Positions 8,708-16,882 of a stretch of DNA of 64,000 nt are shown piece by piece. The position numbers were made by a program, and so were the translations under genes. Source of the stretch: SHVO01 sp050246995 (GTDB taxonomy: Bacteria > Pseudomonadota > Alphaproteobacteria > Rhodospirillales > Rhodospirillaceae); assembly GCA_050246995.1 (NCBI GenBank), contig JBFWVA010000007.1:62001-126000 (forward strand), read 5' to 3'. Numbering within the stretch: the stretch's first letter is position 1; the number at the start of each line of letters is the position of its first letter. Under the pieces are notes generated by a model. The model was not told where the DNA came from. It was given only the letters and a program-made list of their open reading frames with translations, and made no database searches.

Positions 8708-9289
8708 TTAAGCTCTTGGACGGCGCCCGCCGGAGATCATGTCGTTAATCTCGGCCTGACTCAAATCATAACCGTTGATGAGCAGTGTCGCGGCGCCGCG
8801 CCGCTCGCGTTCCACCGGGCCGGGGCGGCGGCGGCGGTCGGGGCCAAAGTAATTGCCGATGCTGACAAAAGGGCGCGGACGTTCGATGACTTCGCGGATC
8901 CGCGAGCACAGGGAGCGCGCCGTGAAGGGCTTGGCGACGAATTCGGTGATGCCGCTGTTGCGAGCGATGACGATATTCTGCACGCGGGTCTGAGACGTGA
9001 GCATGATGACGGGCGTGAAGCGGATGTCGGTGGGTTCTTTCCGGATCCAGCGCACGAGGTCCACCCCGCAGGCGCCATCGAGGTACCATTCGGACAGAAC
9101 CATATCGACGCCCTGCGAGACGTATTGGGCGGCGGAATGGATGTCGCCGACGTCGATGATCTTCCGGCCACCCAGGAGGAACAGGATATCGCGCGTAACC
9201 TTGCGCATGAGCGGGTTCGGCTCGACGAGCAGAATCCGGAATGGGCCGAGGTAATCGCTAGTTCTGCCGTTATGAAGGTGGGCGACCAT
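8708..9289 (-). CDS. Receiver-domain protein with Glu in place of the phosphorylated Asp
   Basis: A 193-residue single-receiver protein. The fold is clear: RILLVEPNPLMR at strand 1, VIMLTSQT with the conserved Thr, and EFVAKPF with the conserved Lys. The strand-3 motif reads DMVLSEWYLDG, so Glu67 sits where the phosphoacceptor Asp belongs, and the acidic pair after strand 1 is EP instead of DD. Such a receiver probably cannot be phosphorylated normally and may mimic the active state. The C-terminal extension holds SIGNYFGPDRRRR, a tail often found in alphaproteobacterial receivers, followed by a short helical region. No output domain is visible. Confidence 0.82.
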   Translation of the reverse strand: MVAHLHNGRTSDYLGPFRILLVEPNPLMRKVTRDILFLLGGRKIIDVGDIHSAAQYVSQGVDMVLSEWYLDGACGVDLVRWIRKEPTDIRFTPVIMLTSQTRVQNIVIARNSGITEFVAKPFTARSLCSRIREVIERPRPFVSIGNYFGPDRRRRPGPVERERRGAATLLINGYDLSQAEINDMISGGRRPRA

Positions 9290-9430
9290 GGGGCGGAAAG
9301 AAACGAGGCTCCACGGGTCTTACGCCCTTGCCTGCCCCATTTCAAACGTTCCCCGCGCTGGTTTCGATCGTGAATTATTAAGCGAAATCGATGGTTGAAC
9401 GCACCCCCTTCGATTAGCCGCAGCGGTTAG

Positions 9431-10435
9431 TTACGGATTCACGCGGGCGTCTTGTTTCGCCCGCCACGTGGCAAGCACCTCGGGATTGCGGATATAGAGC
9501 GGCGGCAGGCCTTCGAGGGCGCGCAGGACATTCTCCACGCCGACATCGATCAGGCGGCGACGGGCTTCCTGGGTGTGGCCGATGCCGTGCGGCGTGAGGA
9601 AGGCGTTGGGAAGCGCGCGCAAGGGGCTGTCCTTGGCCAAGGGTTCGGTCTGGAAGACATCGAGGCCGACCGATGCGAAATGACCGCCGCGCGCGAGATC
9701 GAGAAGCGCGGCTTCATCGATGATGCCGCCCCGCGAGGTGCAGACGAGGATGGACCCGCGCTTCATCCGCGAGAGACGATCCCGGCTGAACAGGCCGCGC
9801 GTTTCATCGGTGAGCGGGGCGAGCACACAGACGATATCGCTAAGGGCGAGCATTTCATCCAAAGGGACAAAACGGACGTGCGCGGCATCGGCCGGCGGAT
9901 GGCGCGTGGTGGCGAGGAAGGTGACACCCCAACCCGACAGACGCTGCACCACGCCGCGCGCGATCGCGCCGTAGCCGAAAATCCCAACGGTCTTGCCCTT
10001 CAACATGCGCGCGGTCAGATGCGGCTGCCCCCAGATATGATCGCGGAATCGCTGCTGGGTGGCGTTCACGTCGTATTGGCAGGAGAGCAGCATGAGGACG
10101 GTGGCCTCGGCCATGCTTTCCGCGTTCTCCGGGTTTGCACCGTTGCCGACGACGATGCCGAGCGCGGTCGCGGCTTTTTCATCGAAGCCTTCGGTGCCCA
10201 TCCAGGTGGAGATCAGCGACGTGAGACGCGGCGCCCGCGATAATGTCTCGCGCGAGACCGGCACGAAACCATGCGCGTAAAGCGCGGTAGCGTTCGCGAG
10301 CGCGTCCTTATCGGCGAGGAACTCAGCCGGCGTGAGATAGTGCACGGCCTTATGCCCTTTGGCGGCGAGCGCCTCACGGACCGGCGCGAAAAAATAGTCG
10401 AGATGACCGACGAGAACGGCTTCGAGCTGGCTCAT
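9431..10435 (-). CDS. D-isomer-specific 2-hydroxyacid dehydrogenase
   Basis: A 334-residue NAD(P)-dependent dehydrogenase. The Rossmann motif is GIFGYGAIARGVVQ near the middle of the chain. The catalytic Arg is in CTSRGGIID, Glu in LDVFQTEPL and His in TPHGIGHT, all as in D-2-hydroxyacid dehydrogenases (glyoxylate/hydroxypyruvate reductase and related enzymes). I start at ATG 10435, which has AGGAAAAAGG upstream, and not at the far in-frame codon at 10507. The substrate cannot be deduced from sequence or neighbours. Confidence 0.87.
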   Translation of the reverse strand: MSQLEAVLVGHLDYFFAPVREALAAKGHKAVHYLTPAEFLADKDALANATALYAHGFVPVSRETLSRAPRLTSLISTWMGTEGFDEKAATALGIVVGNGANPENAESMAEATVLMLLSCQYDVNATQQRFRDHIWGQPHLTARMLKGKTVGIFGYGAIARGVVQRLSGWGVTFLATTRHPPADAAHVRFVPLDEMLALSDIVCVLAPLTDETRGLFSRDRLSRMKRGSILVCTSRGGIIDEAALLDLARGGHFASVGLDVFQTEPLAKDSPLRALPNAFLTPHGIGHTQEARRRLIDVGVENVLRALEGLPPLYIRNPEVLATWRAKQDARVNP

Positions 10436-10718
10436 GTTGTGACCTTTTTCCTGTGCAACCACCGCGAATGGTGCTTCACTTTTTGCCAGCACACGCGCGG
10501 CGCGCATACCACCAAGTGAGAAAAATGAGTAAGCGATTCTGGAGGGCGTACAACCGGATTTGCGCTATAAACACGTCAGGGACGATGAGCTGTTCGGCAC
10601 GACCCCTATCTTTTACAGCCCAAATGCGAACGCGCTGTTTTCTTGCCTAAGACAAGAAGCGCAACGGGCCCTTCCCAAAAAAGATAAGCCGGGATCAATC
10701 GGCGCTGAGGAGGCACAA

Positions 10719-10883
10719 ATGAGTCCACGCATCATACGCTTAAGAACCGAATTGGAGCGCCTGAAGGGAACGGCGGACGCATGCCATCCTGGCGTGCAGG
10801 ACGAACTTCAGACCCTGATCGAAGATATGGCGTCGCATCTGACGGAACTCGAGGATGCCGAGCCGATGGGCGAGGCCGAATAG
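10719..10883 (+). CDS. Small acidic helical protein, 54 residues
   Basis: A short frame with a strong Shine-Dalgarno (GAGGAGG, 6-8 bases before ATG 10719). The product begins MSPRIIRLRTELERLKG and ends in an acidic tail ELEDAEPMGEAE; it is predicted mostly helical, with no signal or membrane segment. I do not recognise it. The 200 bases upstream, after the divergent dehydrogenase, should carry its promoter, but I cannot locate boxes. Confidence 0.5.
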   Translation: MSPRIIRLRTELERLKGTADACHPGVQDELQTLIEDMASHLTELEDAEPMGEAE

Positions 10884-10935
10884 GGCGGCTCCCCCTTCGT
10901 GCGCCCCGCGGCGCGCACGCCACAGGAACGGCGTT

Positions 10936-11607
10936 TCAGATCGTCGTCACTTTATGGACCCAGAGACGCACGGCGCGGCCGTCCACAATCTCGACCACGA
11001 CCCGGTTCAATAGTAAGGCCTCTTCCGGCCCTATCCGCCACAGATGTTCATCGGCGCGGCCTATCATTTCAGACGCGCGGGATGAGAACACGAAGTAAGC
11101 GCCCGCGCGCTTGGCCTTCGCGCCGATCTTATGCTCGATCTCGGCCAGGGTCATCCCAAGCCAAATCCCATTGCCCGCAGAGAGCGGCAGAAAGCGCGGC
11201 GGCAAGGCCGGACATGCGGGGCTGGGTCCCTCACCTTCACCAAGTCGCTCAGCGGTGAAGGAATCCGCCGCGACGCCGTTGTGCGACTCGCGGGAAATAA
11301 TCCAAATGCGTTGCGGCCCGCCCATGGCAAGCGCCGTATAACAGAGCCAATAGAGACTGGCTTGCGCGTCGCTCTGGTGATCGACAATACCCACACCGAC
11401 GGTCTCGCGAACCTGCGAGAGACGCGTTTGCGCGAGCGCGACTTCAAGCACGCCGAGGCGCACGGAGGCGATAAAGCCACCGGGCGCGTTGAGTGGGGAT
11501 GGGGGCACCTGCGCCTCATCACGCGGTCCCGCGGGCGGCGCCTCCACCGCGAAGCAGGGTGCAGTGAGGAACGTCAGAGCCGCGAGGACGAGGTGAGCGG
11601 CGGTCAT
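10936..11607 (-). CDS. Exported protein of unknown function
   Basis: A 223-residue product starting at ATG 11607 with a signal peptide (MTAAHLVLAALTFLTAPCFA). The mature chain has a Pro-rich start, then a mixed domain including YWLCYTALAMGGPQRIWIIS and GIWLGMTLAEIEHKIGAKAK; the latter resembles the 'G-x-T-x-x-E-I' helix seen in BamE/SmpA-like repeats, but the resemblance is short. It begins 11 bases after the stop of the DUF2214-like gene, so the two form an operon. Function unknown. Confidence 0.55.
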   Translation of the reverse strand: MTAAHLVLAALTFLTAPCFAVEAPPAGPRDEAQVPPSPLNAPGGFIASVRLGVLEVALAQTRLSQVRETVGVGIVDHQSDAQASLYWLCYTALAMGGPQRIWIISRESHNGVAADSFTAERLGEGEGPSPACPALPPRFLPLSAGNGIWLGMTLAEIEHKIGAKAKRAGAYFVFSSRASEMIGRADEHLWRIGPEEALLLNRVVVEIVDGRAVRLWVHKVTTI

Positions 11608-11618
11608 GTTGCGGGCCG

Positions 11619-12086
11619 TCAACGCATCCCAAAACCGCGCGCCATCAGAACGGCGGCGAGCGGGATAATGAGGATGATGCCCCATTCGATCTGGAGATGG
11701 CGACGCACCCGGCGCAGCATGGCGTTGGGCGGTTGGAAATTCGGATCAAGGATCGCGGCCTTACGCCACTTGAGGATTTGGATGGTCACGGGGATGGAGG
11801 CGAGAGCCACCAGGGCGAACATCATCATCTTGGTCCAAAAGATGAGATTGGAAATGTAGAACTCCGATCCCTTCAACCCGTACATGACCCGCCCCACGCC
11901 CGCGACAAGCACAAGGCCGGCCGCAAAACCCGTCGCGGCATCGATGCGCGCCAGCTTGTAGATGATCAGCGGCGTAAAGAGCGTCTGACGCACCAACACC
12001 GTCTCCATGGCGAGACAGGCGATCAGAAGCCCGATCCCCAGGTGATGGAGGTAAGCGAGGATGGCGTCGATAAGAACGGCGTCCAT
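11619..12086 (-). CDS. DUF2214-like integral membrane protein
   Basis: A 155-residue protein with four hydrophobic helices, the second pair around FAAGLVLVAGVGRVMYG and MMMFALVALASIPVTIQIL. The GRVMYGLKGSEFYISN stretch and overall size fit the DUF2214 family of predicted inner-membrane proteins. Role unknown. It is the first gene of a two-gene unit on the minus strand and is divergent from the amidase lipoprotein gene at 12204. Confidence 0.65.
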   Translation of the reverse strand: MDAVLIDAILAYLHHLGIGLLIACLAMETVLVRQTLFTPLIIYKLARIDAATGFAAGLVLVAGVGRVMYGLKGSEFYISNLIFWTKMMMFALVALASIPVTIQILKWRKAAILDPNFQPPNAMLRRVRRHLQIEWGIILIIPLAAVLMARGFGMR

Positions 12087-12203
12087 GGGGATCCCTTATC
12101 GAATAAGAATGTTTCTAAAATTAGCATGGCGGGCCGGGTACGCGGGAGGCCATAGTATGGGAGCGGAGGACACGCTTCACCGGGGAGAGAAATAGGGGAT
12201 TAC

Positions 12204-13910
12204 ATGAAGAACAGATTATTCGCGACCACGCTTCTGACAGCCGCCGCGCTCGTCCTTTCGTCTTGTGACAAGGCGCCGCCGCCGGAGAACAAAGTGGCTT
12301 TCAATGTCGTGGAAGCTTCCATCCCCGAGATGCAGAAGGCGATGCAGGACGGGCGCGTGACGGCCGAGGAACTGGTGCGCCAATACCTGATCCGCATCGC
12401 GACCTATGAGAATGTGATCAATGCGACGATCGCGGTAAATCCAAATGCGCTGGCCGAAGCGCGCGCGCTGGATGAAGAGCGCAAGGCGGGCAAAATCCGT
12501 GGGCCGCTGCACGGAATCCCTGTCGCGCTGAAGGACAATATCCAGACCGTCGACATGCCGACCACCGGCGGCACGATTGGCCTCGCGGGATTCATGGCGC
12601 CGTGGGATGCGCCCTTGGCGAAGAACCTGAAAGACGGCGGGGCGATCATCATCGCGAAGACCACGCTCACCGAACTCGCCAACTATTTCGGCAATGGGAT
12701 GCCGGGCAATTACAGCTCGATCTCGGGCTATTCCTTCAACCCCTATGATCCACGCCGCGACATGCGCGCGGGCCAGAATGACGGACGGCCTGTGATGGGC
12801 ACCGGCGGTTCCAGTTCGGGCGCCGGCACGGCGGCGAGCTTCTGGGCGGTCAATGTGGGCACGGAAACCTCGGGCTCCATCCTCTCGCCGTCCAACCAGA
12901 ACATGCTGGCGGGCATCAAACCGACGGTGGGCCGCATCAGCCGCTACGGCGTGATCCCCATCACCGCCGACCAAGACACCGCCGGCCCCATGGGCAGGAG
13001 CGTGACGGACGTGGCGATCATGTTCGGCGTACTGGAAGGCAAGCAGCCCGATCCTAACGACAGCGCCACCGCGCGCTGCACGCCGCCGGCCAACAACGAC
13101 TATACGCCGCACTTGAAGGCCGACGCCCTGAAGGGCGCGCGCATCGGGGTGCCGCGCATCGGTTACGGCGTGGCGGTGACTCCGCCCGGCATGAAGGAAA
13201 CGCGCGGCGAAATGCCGGAAGATCAGATGAAGGCCTTCGGGGACGCCATCGCGATCCTGAAACAAGCCGGCGCCGAGATCGTCGATCCGGCGGACTTCCC
13301 GAGCTACAAGTCGACGGATGCGCAGACCAACCCGCTGGCGATCGGCGGCTGCGATCGACCGGGCAGCGAAACGAGCACGGCCTGTTCGTCCGTGCTGGCC
13401 TACGGCATGCACAGGGATTTCAACGCATGGCTCGCCGCGCAAAACGGCAAAGCGCCTTTCAAGACCCTCGACGAACTGGTGGCCTGGAACGAAGCCAATA
13501 AAAATCTTGGAACCTTGAAGTACACGCAGTCGGCCCTATTGGGCGCGCTGGCCAACGACCTTGAAAAGAACAAGGCGAAGTACGAAGCGGACCGTAAGCG
13601 CGACATCGAATTGAACGGCCCGCAGGCCATCGACGCGGCGATGACGGAGAACAAACTGGATGCCCTGCTGTTCGCCGGCGCACGCGGCGCGGCCGTGGCG
13701 GCGAAACCCGGTTATCCCACGGTGATCGTACCGTTCGCGATGGTGGCGAACCCGCCGACGCCGGCTTATCCCGAAGGTTTCAATCCGCTGCCGATGCCGA
13801 TGGGCATTTCCTTCACCGGCATGGCCTGCAGCGAGCCGCGCCTGATCGAACTGGCCTACGCGTTCGAACAGCTGACGAAGAAGCGCCAGCCACCGCCGAA
13901 TATGCCGTAG
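12204..13910 (+). CDS. Lipoprotein amidase, amidase-signature family, copy 1
   Basis: A 568-residue amidase with a lipoprotein signal: LVLSSC with Cys21 as the lipid-modified residue, so it should sit on a membrane facing the periplasm. The Ser-cisSer-Lys triad is intact: Lys110 in VALKDNI, the cis-Ser within GTGGSSSGAG (~203-205) and nucleophile Ser225 in GTETSGSI. The family hydrolyses C-N bonds of amides, including peptide amides and acylamides. The next gene is a close paralogue with the same signal peptide, and two acetamidase/formamidase genes follow. A hairpin with a T-run at 13951-13978 separates the copies. The natural substrate is not apparent. Confidence 0.92.
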   Translation: MKNRLFATTLLTAAALVLSSCDKAPPPENKVAFNVVEASIPEMQKAMQDGRVTAEELVRQYLIRIATYENVINATIAVNPNALAEARALDEERKAGKIRGPLHGIPVALKDNIQTVDMPTTGGTIGLAGFMAPWDAPLAKNLKDGGAIIIAKTTLTELANYFGNGMPGNYSSISGYSFNPYDPRRDMRAGQNDGRPVMGTGGSSSGAGTAASFWAVNVGTETSGSILSPSNQNMLAGIKPTVGRISRYGVIPITADQDTAGPMGRSVTDVAIMFGVLEGKQPDPNDSATARCTPPANNDYTPHLKADALKGARIGVPRIGYGVAVTPPGMKETRGEMPEDQMKAFGDAIAILKQAGAEIVDPADFPSYKSTDAQTNPLAIGGCDRPGSETSTACSSVLAYGMHRDFNAWLAAQNGKAPFKTLDELVAWNEANKNLGTLKYTQSALLGALANDLEKNKAKYEADRKRDIELNGPQAIDAAMTENKLDALLFAGARGAAVAAKPGYPTVIVPFAMVANPPTPAYPEGFNPLPMPMGISFTGMACSEPRLIELAYAFEQLTKKRQPPPNMP

Positions 13911-13950
13911 GGGATTGAGCGAAAATAAACGCCGATTGAATGGAATCGAA

Positions 13951-13978
13951 AGGTCGGGGCGAAAGCCCCGGCCTTTTT
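13951..13978 (+). terminator. Rho-independent terminator between the amidase copies
   Basis: Stem AGGTCGGGGC / GCCCCGGCCT (one G-U pair), GAAA tetraloop, then TTTTT. It lies 40 bases after the first amidase stop, so the second copy likely has its own promoter between here and 14035. Confidence 0.85.
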
Positions 13979-14034
13979 GTTTGAGCGCATTGCAGGTCTT
14001 CACCCATACTGACTGTCTTAAGGGGAGGATTTGC

Positions 14035-15732
14035 ATGAAACATAAACTGTTCGCGACCACGCTGCTGACGGCGGCCACCTTCGTATTGGCCTCCTGCGAC
14101 AAGGCCGCGCCGCCGGCGGAAACCAAGGCGCCGTTCAATGTCATCGAAGCGACCATCCCCGAGATGCAAAAGGCGATGCAGGAGGGGCGCGTCACGTCGG
14201 AACAGCTGGTGCAGCAGTATCTGATCCGTATCGCGACCTATGAGAATGTGATCAACGCCGCCATCGCGGTGAATCCCAAGGCCCTTGAGCAAGCACGCGC
14301 GCTGGATGAGGAGCGTAAGGCCGGCAAGGTGCGCGGACCGATGCACGGCATTCCCGTCGCGCTGAAGGACAATATCCAGGATACCGAGATGCCGACCACC
14401 GGCGGCAACATCGGCCTCGCCGGCTACATGGCGCCGTGGGATGCGCCGCTGACCAAAAACCTGAAGGACGGCGGCGCGATCATCATCGCGAAGACGACCC
14501 TCAGTGAATTCGCCGGTTACTTCGGCCAGGGCGCGCCGGGCACCTACAGCTCGATCTCGGGTTATTCGTTCAATCCATATGATCCGCGCCGGGACCCCCG
14601 GCCCGGTCAGAACGATGGACGCGGCGTGATGAACACGGGCGGATCCAGCTCAGGTACCGGCACCGCGGCGAACTTCTGGGCCGGCAACGTCGGCACCGAG
14701 ACCGGCGGCTCGATCCTCGGACCTGCCAACCAGAACATGCTGGCGGCCATCAAACCGACCATTGGCCGCATCAGCCGCTGGGGCATCATCCCGATCACCA
14801 TGGATCAGGACACGGCCGGGCCGATGGCCAAGAGCGTCGCCGACGTGGCGGTGATGCTGGGCGTGCTGGAAGGCAAGCAGCCGGACCCCAACGATCCGGC
14901 CACGAGCAAGTGCGCGCCGCCGGCGAACAACGACTATACGCCGCACCTGAAGGCCGACGCGCTGAAGGGGGCTCGCATTGGGGTGCCGCGCTTGGGTTAC
15001 GGCGTCGAAGTGACGCCGCCCGGCGAGAAGACCCCGCGCGGCGGCATGCCGGCGGATCAGCGCAAGGCCTTCGATGAAGCGATCGAGGCCTTGAAAGCGG
15101 CGGGCGCGGAGATCGTCGATCCGGCCGACATCCCGAGCGTGAGCGAAAAAGACCCGATGCGCAATGTGTTGCTGGCGGGCGAGTGCGACCGGGAAGAGAC
15201 GCCGCAATGCATGTCGATCATGAACTACGGCATGCACCGCGACTTCGACATCTGGCTGGCGGCGCAAAATGGAAAGGCGCCGTGGAAGAACATCGGCGAG
15301 TTCATCGCGTGGCAGGAAGCCAATAAGGAGCTGGGCACGATGAAGTACGGCGTGGACGCGCTGGTCGATGCGCGCGACACGGATCTCGAGAAGGGCAAAG
15401 CCAAGTACGAGATGGACCAGAAGCGCGCGCTGGACATCGGCGGCACGAACGGGATCGACGCGGCGATCAAGAACAACAAGCTCGACGCCATTATCTACAT
15501 GGGATCGCGCGGCGCGAGCATCGGGGACCGGGTGGGATATCCCGCGATCACGGTGCCGTTCGCGATGGTCGCCAATCCGGGACCGGCGTTGCCCGAGGGC
15601 TTCGACGCCAAGCCGATACCGATGGGAATCATGTTCCAGGGACTGGCGTGCACGGAGCCGCGACTGATCGAACTCGCGTATTCATTCGAACAAGCCACGA
15701 AGAAGCGTCAGCCGCCGCCGAACATGCCGTAA
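14035..15732 (+). CDS. Lipoprotein amidase, amidase-signature family, copy 2
   Basis: A 565-residue paralogue of the preceding gene, alike along the whole length, including the signal (LTAATFVLASC, lipidated Cys21). ATG 14035 follows GGGGAGG; upstream in-frame codons would run through the terminator and are not used. The catalytic Lys in VALKDNI, the GGSSSGTG loop and the nucleophile in GTETGGSI are all present. Differences from copy 1 cluster in the middle region after 'SKCAPP' (residues ~290-420), where substrate-binding segments of the family lie, so the two may differ in substrate range. A strong terminator follows at 15763-15795. Confidence 0.92.
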   Translation: MKHKLFATTLLTAATFVLASCDKAAPPAETKAPFNVIEATIPEMQKAMQEGRVTSEQLVQQYLIRIATYENVINAAIAVNPKALEQARALDEERKAGKVRGPMHGIPVALKDNIQDTEMPTTGGNIGLAGYMAPWDAPLTKNLKDGGAIIIAKTTLSEFAGYFGQGAPGTYSSISGYSFNPYDPRRDPRPGQNDGRGVMNTGGSSSGTGTAANFWAGNVGTETGGSILGPANQNMLAAIKPTIGRISRWGIIPITMDQDTAGPMAKSVADVAVMLGVLEGKQPDPNDPATSKCAPPANNDYTPHLKADALKGARIGVPRLGYGVEVTPPGEKTPRGGMPADQRKAFDEAIEALKAAGAEIVDPADIPSVSEKDPMRNVLLAGECDREETPQCMSIMNYGMHRDFDIWLAAQNGKAPWKNIGEFIAWQEANKELGTMKYGVDALVDARDTDLEKGKAKYEMDQKRALDIGGTNGIDAAIKNNKLDAIIYMGSRGASIGDRVGYPAITVPFAMVANPGPALPEGFDAKPIPMGIMFQGLACTEPRLIELAYSFEQATKKRQPPPNMP

Positions 15733-15762
15733 GAGAAACCGAGCAAACGACCCCTCACCCTG

Positions 15763-15795
15763 CCCTCTCCCCTGAAGAAGGGGAGAGGGTTTTTA
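15763..15795 (+). terminator. Rho-independent terminator after amidase copy 2
   Basis: Perfect 10-bp stem CCCTCTCCCC / GGGGAGAGGG with loop TGAAGAA, followed by TTTTTA. It sits between the convergent amidase and acetamidase genes. Confidence 0.9.
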
Positions 15796-15806
15796 TTGGG
15801 CGGCGC

Positions 15807-16784
15807 TTACTTCTTTGGCAGAAGGTCTTTGCGCATCTTCGCCACAACCGTGAAGGCGGGATCGACGACGTTGGCGATCTCGTACTCGGCGGCTTGGCCC
15901 ATGAGCAGCTGCGCGCCGCGTTCCGTAAAGCCGTAGTCGGCCGTCAGGATCTGCTGCATCTCCATCGTGGCAAGTTGCATCGCTTCAAGCGTGTTGCGCG
16001 AGCTGCCGAGCACCGTGATGTGGGTGGCGGTCTCAACGCGCGGCCAGGAGATGGTTTTCTTTTTCACGAGTTCGACGGTGAAGACAACGTCCATGGATGT
16101 TTCCAGGCCCGTACCGACGACTTCCCCTTCCCCCTGGCGCGCGTGCCCGTCGCCAAGAAACAGGAGCGCACCCGGCTCAAATACCGGGAGGGTGACTTTC
16201 ACCCCAGCGCCAAGAGAGGCGTAATCCATGTTACCGCCGAAGTTGCCGGGCGTGTTGGCGGCAATAGCCTCCTTGCGCGCGGGCGCGACGCCGATGCAGC
16301 CGAGCATCGGGCGCAGCGGCAGGGAGAAGTCTTCGGGCAAAATGCCGGGTTCCGCGAGTGTGGCGACGTTCTTGACCTTATCAAGATTCCAGATGACACG
16401 CTTGGGTTCCGAATCTTTACGCGCCGCGATGCCTTGCGGATGTGCGGCGTAGGGCGCGAGCAGGCTGCCCGAATAGGCGGTAGCCCGGTTGATTTCGACT
16501 TTCTCGATGGTGACGACGATGGAATCGCCAGGCTCGGCGCCGTCGATGAAGAAGGGACCGGTTTCGGGATTGCCGCCAGTCGAGACGGCCTTGCCTTCGA
16601 AGTCGGCGCCGCCGGCGTCTATCGTCTTGGTGATGACGCGATCGCCCGACTTGATGCGCAGCGCGGGCGGGTGCGCGAAGGAATAGGTGGTGTAGTAAGT
16701 CTTCGGCGAAAAGCTGTGCGTTTCGGCGCGCGCCGTGGATGCGGCGGCGAGAGCCGCGGCACAGAGTAATGATCGTAGAATCAT
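15807..16784 (-). CDS. Exported acetamidase/formamidase-family protein
   Basis: A 325-residue protein with a signal peptide (MILRSLLCAAALAAASTARA). The body matches the FmdA/AmdA fold: IKSGDRVITKTIDAGG near the start, DGAEPGDSIVVTIEKVE, GNFGGNMDYASLGAG and FLGDGHARQGEGEV, which in the family supply metal ligands and the active site. Known members hydrolyse formamide or acetamide to the acid and ammonia in the cytoplasm; export of this one is unusual. It is convergent with amidase copy 2. Confidence 0.85.
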   Translation of the reverse strand: MILRSLLCAAALAAASTARAETHSFSPKTYYTTYSFAHPPALRIKSGDRVITKTIDAGGADFEGKAVSTGGNPETGPFFIDGAEPGDSIVVTIEKVEINRATAYSGSLLAPYAAHPQGIAARKDSEPKRVIWNLDKVKNVATLAEPGILPEDFSLPLRPMLGCIGVAPARKEAIAANTPGNFGGNMDYASLGAGVKVTLPVFEPGALLFLGDGHARQGEGEVVGTGLETSMDVVFTVELVKKKTISWPRVETATHITVLGSSRNTLEAMQLATMEMQQILTADYGFTERGAQLLMGQAAEYEIANVVDPAFTVVAKMRKDLLPKK

Positions 16785-16882
16785 GAGGTCCCCCGCGTGA
16801 AATCCGCAGATCAGTCTGCGCCGTTCGTGGCACCACCCAAACTATATTGCATTGCAGCAAATCTTAATTGAGCTTGGTTTTA

